Below are positions 50,955 to 64,000 of a DNA stretch of 64,000 bases, piece by piece. The position numbers and the translations under genes were made by a program. Below the pieces are notes generated by a model. That model was given only the letters and a program-made list of their open reading frames with translations, had not been told where the DNA came from and made no database searches. This DNA is from Synanceia verrucosa. Lineage: Eukaryota > Chordata > Actinopteri > Perciformes > Synanceiidae. The stretch spans positions 12,482,098 to 12,546,097 of the forward strand of contig CM056556.1 in the NCBI GenBank assembly GCA_029721515.1, written 5' to 3'. How positions within the stretch are numbered: position 1 is the first letter of the stretch; the number at the start of each line of letters is the position of its first letter.

Positions 50955-51845
50955 AGTTACTCTATTGGATTGAGATCTGGTGACTGTGGAGGTCATTGGA
51001 GTCCAGGGAACTCTTTATGTTCAAGAAATCAGTTTGACATGATCTGAACTTTGTGATATGGAGCATTATCCTACAGGAAGTAGACTTCAGAAGATGGTCC
51101 ACTGTGGTCATAAAGGGATGGACATGGTCAGCAACAATCCTCAGGTAGGCTGCAGTGTTTAAACTATGAAAAATTGGTATTAAGGGGCCCAAAGTGAGCA
51201 AAGACAATATCCTCCATTCCATTGCACCACCACCACCAGCCTGAACCACTGATGTAATACTGATACTGTGAATTTCTCTGTGAGATGAATAAAGTATCTA
51301 TCTATCTGTCTATCTACAAGGCAGGTGGATCCATGTTTTTATGTTGTTGATGCCAAATTCTACCATCTGAATGTCGCAGCTGAAACCGAGACTCGTCAGA
51401 CCAGGCAACGTTTTTCCAATCAGTTGTGGTGATCCTGTGTGAATCGTAGTCCCAGCTTCCTGTTCTTAACTGACAGGAGTGGCTCCAGGTGTGCTCTTCT
51501 GCTGCAAGGTCCAACATGTTGTGCGTTCAGAGATGCTATTCTGCATTCCTTGGTTGTAACCAGTGGTTATTTGAGTTACTGTTGCCTTTCTATCATCTCA
51601 AAGCAGTCTGTCCATTCTCCTGTTAGCTCTCACATCAACAAGGCATTTTCGTCTGCACAACTGACGCTCACTGACATTTTCTCTTTTTCAGACCATTCTC
51701 TGTGAACCCAGATGGTTGTAGTAAAGATCCCAGTAGATCAGCAGTGCCTGAAATACACAGACCATGCCACATTCAAAGTCACTTAAATCCCCTTTCTTCC
51801 TCATTCTGATGCTTGGTTTGGACTTCAGCTAGTTGTCTTGACCAC
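50955..51845 (-). mobile_element. Tc1/mariner element remnant, transposase pseudogene
   Basis: Minus strand from ATG at 51804: MRKKGDLSDFECGMV (HTH region, partly deleted), QLCRRKCLVDVRANRRMD, KATVTQITTGYNQGMQ, WKNVAWSDESRFQLRHSDGR (first Asp), then VQAGGGGAMEW, LNTAAYLRIVADHVHPFMTT and, in another frame, PPQSPDLNPIE near 50970. The second-Asp block and C-terminus are lost or scrambled and stops are present. A short retrotransposon tail interrupts it at 51254-51316, and a SINE abuts it at 51846. Confidence 0.85.
51254..51316 (+). mobile_element. Short retrotransposon 3' tail inserted in Tc1
   Basis: CTCTGTGAGATGAATAAAG followed by (TATC)n, the usual tail of a fish non-LTR family. It lies between parts of the transposase that should be contiguous (MDPPAL at 51317 and VQAGGGG at 51247). 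Confidence 0.65.
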
Positions 51846-52157
51846 ATCCATCCATCCATCCATCCATCATCTACCACTTATCCTCAGAGGGTCATGGGGG
51901 GCTGGAGCCTATCCCAGCTGTCTTAGGATGAGAGGCACCCTGGACAAGTCTCCAGTTCATCACAGGACACATAGAGACAGACAACCACTCACCCTTACAT
52001 TCACACCTAAGGTCAATTTAAATTAACCAATTAACCTAATCCCCATGCATGTTTTTGAATGTTGGGAGGAAGCCGGAGTACCCGGAGGGAACCCACGCAG
52101 ACACGGGGAGAACATGCAAACTCTACACAGAAAGGCCCCGGGCCGGTACCCTCTTGC
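51846..52157 (-). mobile_element. tRNA-derived fish SINE, copy 2 (nearly complete)
   Basis: (ATCC)n tail at the left, then the core (CCCAGCTGTCTTAGGATG, CACCCTGGACAAGTCTCC, ACAACCACTCACCCTTAC, CCCATGCATGTTTTTGAATG) up to CACAGAAAGGCCCCGGGCC near the tRNA-like head on the right. Confidence 0.88.
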
Positions 52158-52404
52158 TTTTCATATAGGCTATTAATTGTCCAGATGGAAATAATGCATT
52201 CTTAACTTGGCCTATTTAATACATTTAGTTACTTTGATAATTCAGATTAAGATAAGAAAAGATTAAATAATAATTGTATTAATGTGCACCAGGGGAGGCC
52301 CTACACTCACTCTACTTTGGACTAATAAGTGGGGAGAAAATAATAATCCGTTCACCAAAAGGGGAGAGAGAAACCAGGAACAAAAACCTATCTGGAAAAT
52401 AAAT

Positions 52405-52800
52405 CAGCTCTCTAGAGGCTGTGCAAATTAACTCAAATACTTTATATAACAGGCTACAGAATTACAACATAAATTCCACACATAAGGCTACAAAAGTTAT
52501 CAACTGAAAAGGCTGAATAAAGTACTACTACAAAAAAAACTGAAGAACACTTTATCACTTAGGGGCTATGTAACTTAACAAAGAAAAGGTCCTGCACTCA
52601 TTCACTATGAGGCTATGAAAATGAATAAACAAAAGCACTCTTCCACTAAGAGGCTGTGAAACTCTAATCAAACAAAAGAGCACTCTGGCTGAAGAGGAAA
52701 AAGAAAGAAACTAATCTAACAAACAGAAATGCTTCTCAGTCTAAGGAATAATAACAACAAACAAAAGAATCTAAACTTAGGCTATGAAAATTATCAACAC
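52405..52800. repeat. Degenerate short tandem-like array, unit about 35-50 bp
   Basis: The motif GAGGCTATGAAA and variants recur near 52414, 52452, 52485, 52561, 52609, 52650 and 52780. Most are spaced by A-rich DNA and GCACTCT. Similar arrays occur inside fish retroelements, but I cannot assign a family. Confidence 0.55.
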
Positions 52801-52803
52801 AAA

Positions 52804-53457
52804 CCCTCCGCCAAGGCAGCATTCTGAGAGAGCGTATACTCCTGCAAGCTCACCTAAGAGCGAATGTGTTGATTTTGACACACCTTGGAACCCACATTTA
52901 ACATTGTATTCACATGAATATCATGTACTTTTTTATTTATTTTTTCTCTATTTCATATTTTGTCACATTTGAATTTGAATTTTAAAAAAAAATACCAGTA
53001 AAACTTTGCAAATACAATTTGAGAATTCCAGGTATTTTGAGACCAGTTGCATTGCTCTAGTTCCTTCCTACATGAAGTTATGGTTAAAAACGCAGATTTG
53101 ACCTTGGTGACCTTGACCTTTTACTGATTTTGACCAAACTGAATTCTGGATTCCTATAGGCTATTAGTTTATGTACCAAATTAGGTGACGATGAAGATTG
53201 GACAGCCTGTAGCATTGAAAAACATGCAAAATATCCCATACATTACTATGGCGTGACCTTTCATTTGACCTTGATGACCTTGAATCGTATCAGATCACCA
53301 CCAAAAATGAATCTGTTTTAAGTTAGGCCACTTCTGATGAATCCTGAAAATTTCATCAAAATCATAAATCAAATGATCATAACTTTTTGAGTTATTTTGC
53401 AAACCAACATACAAATAGACAAATGCTGGTGAAAACATTACCTCCTTGGTGGAGGTA
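52804..53457. mobile_element. Unclassified dispersed element with short inverted ends
   Basis: The left end CCTCCGCCAAGG (52805 on) mirrors the right end CCTTGGTGGAGG (53444-53455). The interior holds TTGACCTTGGTGACCTTGACC and CATCAAAATCATAAATCAAA-type text of a high-copy fish repeat. There is no open frame of note. Confidence 0.6.
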
Positions 53458-54042
53458 ACAATCAGGGTGGAGACTGAGAATCACAAGCAGGAGCACAGGA
53501 GGGCAGGAAGTAAAATGATCTGAAATGAGAGGGAGACAGGGTTACTTCAAAATAAAACCAGAAAAGACAAGACAACATGTAAGCACAAAGCAAAAATGGT
53601 GAATTTTAAACCAGATGGACGGGCATGACATTTTGTTACATGTAATGTGGCTTAACATCACATCCTGTGAGTTCTGTGTGAGGAGATGAGTTGATGATAT
53701 GATATGATAAGTAAATTAATAATTCAAACAAATTCATTATGTGTAGGTTATTATTATTGATAAAGGTAAGAATTTCTTAATCCTTTAGTTAAATTAACAA
53801 GCTACCTGGCAGTAAAAATAAACAAAAGGCCATTAAACATTAAAGAATTTTTAATTTTAATGCCACAATGACAAAATTCATTGTGCATTCTTATATATTG
53901 GGACATGACACTGAAATACACTCCAAGTATATTCTCATGCTGATGCTCTTGTACTTTGGATAAGTATTTTCTTGTACTTACAGCAGAGTATTTGTTATTA
54001 GTATGTTAGTTATTGAGTGATGATAACCCTAACAACCTCAGA

Positions 54043-54213
54043 ATCCATCCATCCATCCATTTTCTACCGCTTATCTTCCCAGCTGTCTTAGGCAGGGTAC
54101 ACCCTGGACAAGTTCATGACAGACAACCACTCGTACTCACATTCACACCTAGGGGCTCATGTACCCGGAGAGAATAACCCAGGCAGACGTAAGGAGAACC
54201 TGCAAACGCAACC
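54043..54213 (-). mobile_element. tRNA-derived fish SINE, copy 3 (internally deleted)
   Basis: (ATCC)n tail, TTTTCTACCGCTTATC, a deletion, then CCCAGCTGTCTTAGGCAGG, ACACCCTGGACAAG, another deletion, and ACAACCACTCGTACTCACAT through to GGAGAACCTGCAAACGC. Confidence 0.82.
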
Positions 54214-54484
54214 CACATACCGTATTGTTTACTACACTGTATCTACACACTGTCATTCCTTGTCTACAGTATATAAGATAATAACTATGCTTATCTCATG
54301 CATCATTTGCACTCACTCCACTCAACACAGACTAAATTATGTTAAGTTGAGCTGCTATTAGTTTGTTTATTCATCTCTTCAGAGAGTGCTGTAAAAGCAG
54401 AGTCAGTTTTAGCTATGGTTTGACATACTTTGCCATTAAATCTGATTCTGGGTCAGATTTGCACAGTGGTGTAGTAATACCACG

Positions 54485-54746
54485 CATCACCAGCAGAGGG
54501 GGCGCTGTCACAAGCGCAGCCACGCTGTCCGGAAGACGAATGTAAATATTTTCGTGACGTCTCTTCTCCCGGATCATTCACATCCACCCATTAAGAACAT
54601 CAGCCCCTCCACCTCCAGCTGTGCGTCTTCTCCCCTCACTCTCCGTCTAACCTGATTGTGCCTTTTTGACAGCACAGCTCTTCTTCCTCTTCGTCCTGCA
54701 GCTGCAGCTCGTGTGTTTGTGCACCAGCTCGTTTCTTGGGTGAAAC
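54485..54746 (+). promoter_or_regulatory. map2k1: map2k1 promoter and 5' UTR region
   Basis: CpG-containing, TATA-less stretch before the MEK1 ATG. Readable motifs are an ETS-type CCGGAAG at 54529-54535 and a near-CRE TGACGTCT at 54555-54562, followed by a pyrimidine-rich tract (CTTCTCCCCTCACTCTCC type) that is probably 5' UTR. The start site is probably between about 54570 and 54680, but this cannot be fixed from sequence. Confidence 0.55.
54490..54507 (+). promoter_or_regulatory. CTCF-like motif upstream of map2k1
   Basis: CCAGCAGAGGGGGCGCTG resembles the vertebrate CTCF core (CCASYAG..GGCGCT) but has two extra G residues. It sits at the boundary between the megf11/map2k1 intergenic region and the map2k1 promoter. 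It is a motif match only. Confidence 0.35.

Positions 54747-64000
<9,254 letters not shown>

Overview
This window is vertebrate nuclear DNA, almost certainly from a ray-finned (teleost) fish and probably a percomorph. Coding sequence is sparse and split into short exons with GT-AG introns. Non-coding DNA dominates and is rich in fish-type Tc1, hAT-like and piggyBac-like DNA transposons, tRNA-derived SINEs, and long (CA)n and (TA)n tracts. There are no bacterial-style operons, CRISPR arrays, rRNA genes or genuine tRNA genes.

Two protein-coding genes are supported, arranged head to head. On the minus strand is the 5' part of megf11. It has a probable non-coding first exon at about 43.85-44.09 kb, a signal-peptide exon at 28.5 kb, two exons that finish the EMI domain at 27.0 and 26.5 kb, and the exon that opens the first EGF-like region at 22.1 kb. 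The rest of that gene, with most of its EGF repeats, its membrane span and its cytoplasmic tail, lies beyond position 1, so 1-22 kb is a single intron. On the plus strand is map2k1 (MEK1). Exon 1 is at 54.75 kb and exons 2-10 run from 60.8 kb to the window edge, which cuts exon 10 after about 355 of roughly 393 codons. Reading frame and splice phase are continuous across all exons of each gene. The ~10.5 kb between the two putative promoters contains no recognisable gene. In human, MEGF11 and MAP2K1 have the same relative orientation, but DIS3L and TIPIN lie between them.

Layout: 1-9 kb, megf11 intron with a decayed Tc1 copy and a (TA)n palindrome. 9-17.8 kb, a layered transposon graveyard: a telomere-like minisatellite, a Tc1 copy with both ends, a short hAT-type element with near-perfect 8-bp target duplications, an older hAT-like element split by two Tc1 insertions, and two piggyBac-like elements, one carrying a tiny retrotransposon-tail insertion. 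17.8-43.8 kb, megf11 exons with few recognisable mobile elements. 44-54.5 kb, intergenic DNA with SINEs, a broken Tc1 copy, a degenerate tandem array and an inverted-repeat dispersed element. 54.5-64 kb, map2k1, with SINEs, a third piggyBac-like copy and an internal ~210-bp direct duplication in its introns.

I did not find a new gene system. The most informative observations are the nested-transposon stratigraphy, an insertion whose empty site is preserved in a paralogous copy, the shared CRE-type promoter motifs of the two divergent genes, and loss of the ERK feedback threonine in the MEK1 proline-rich insert.
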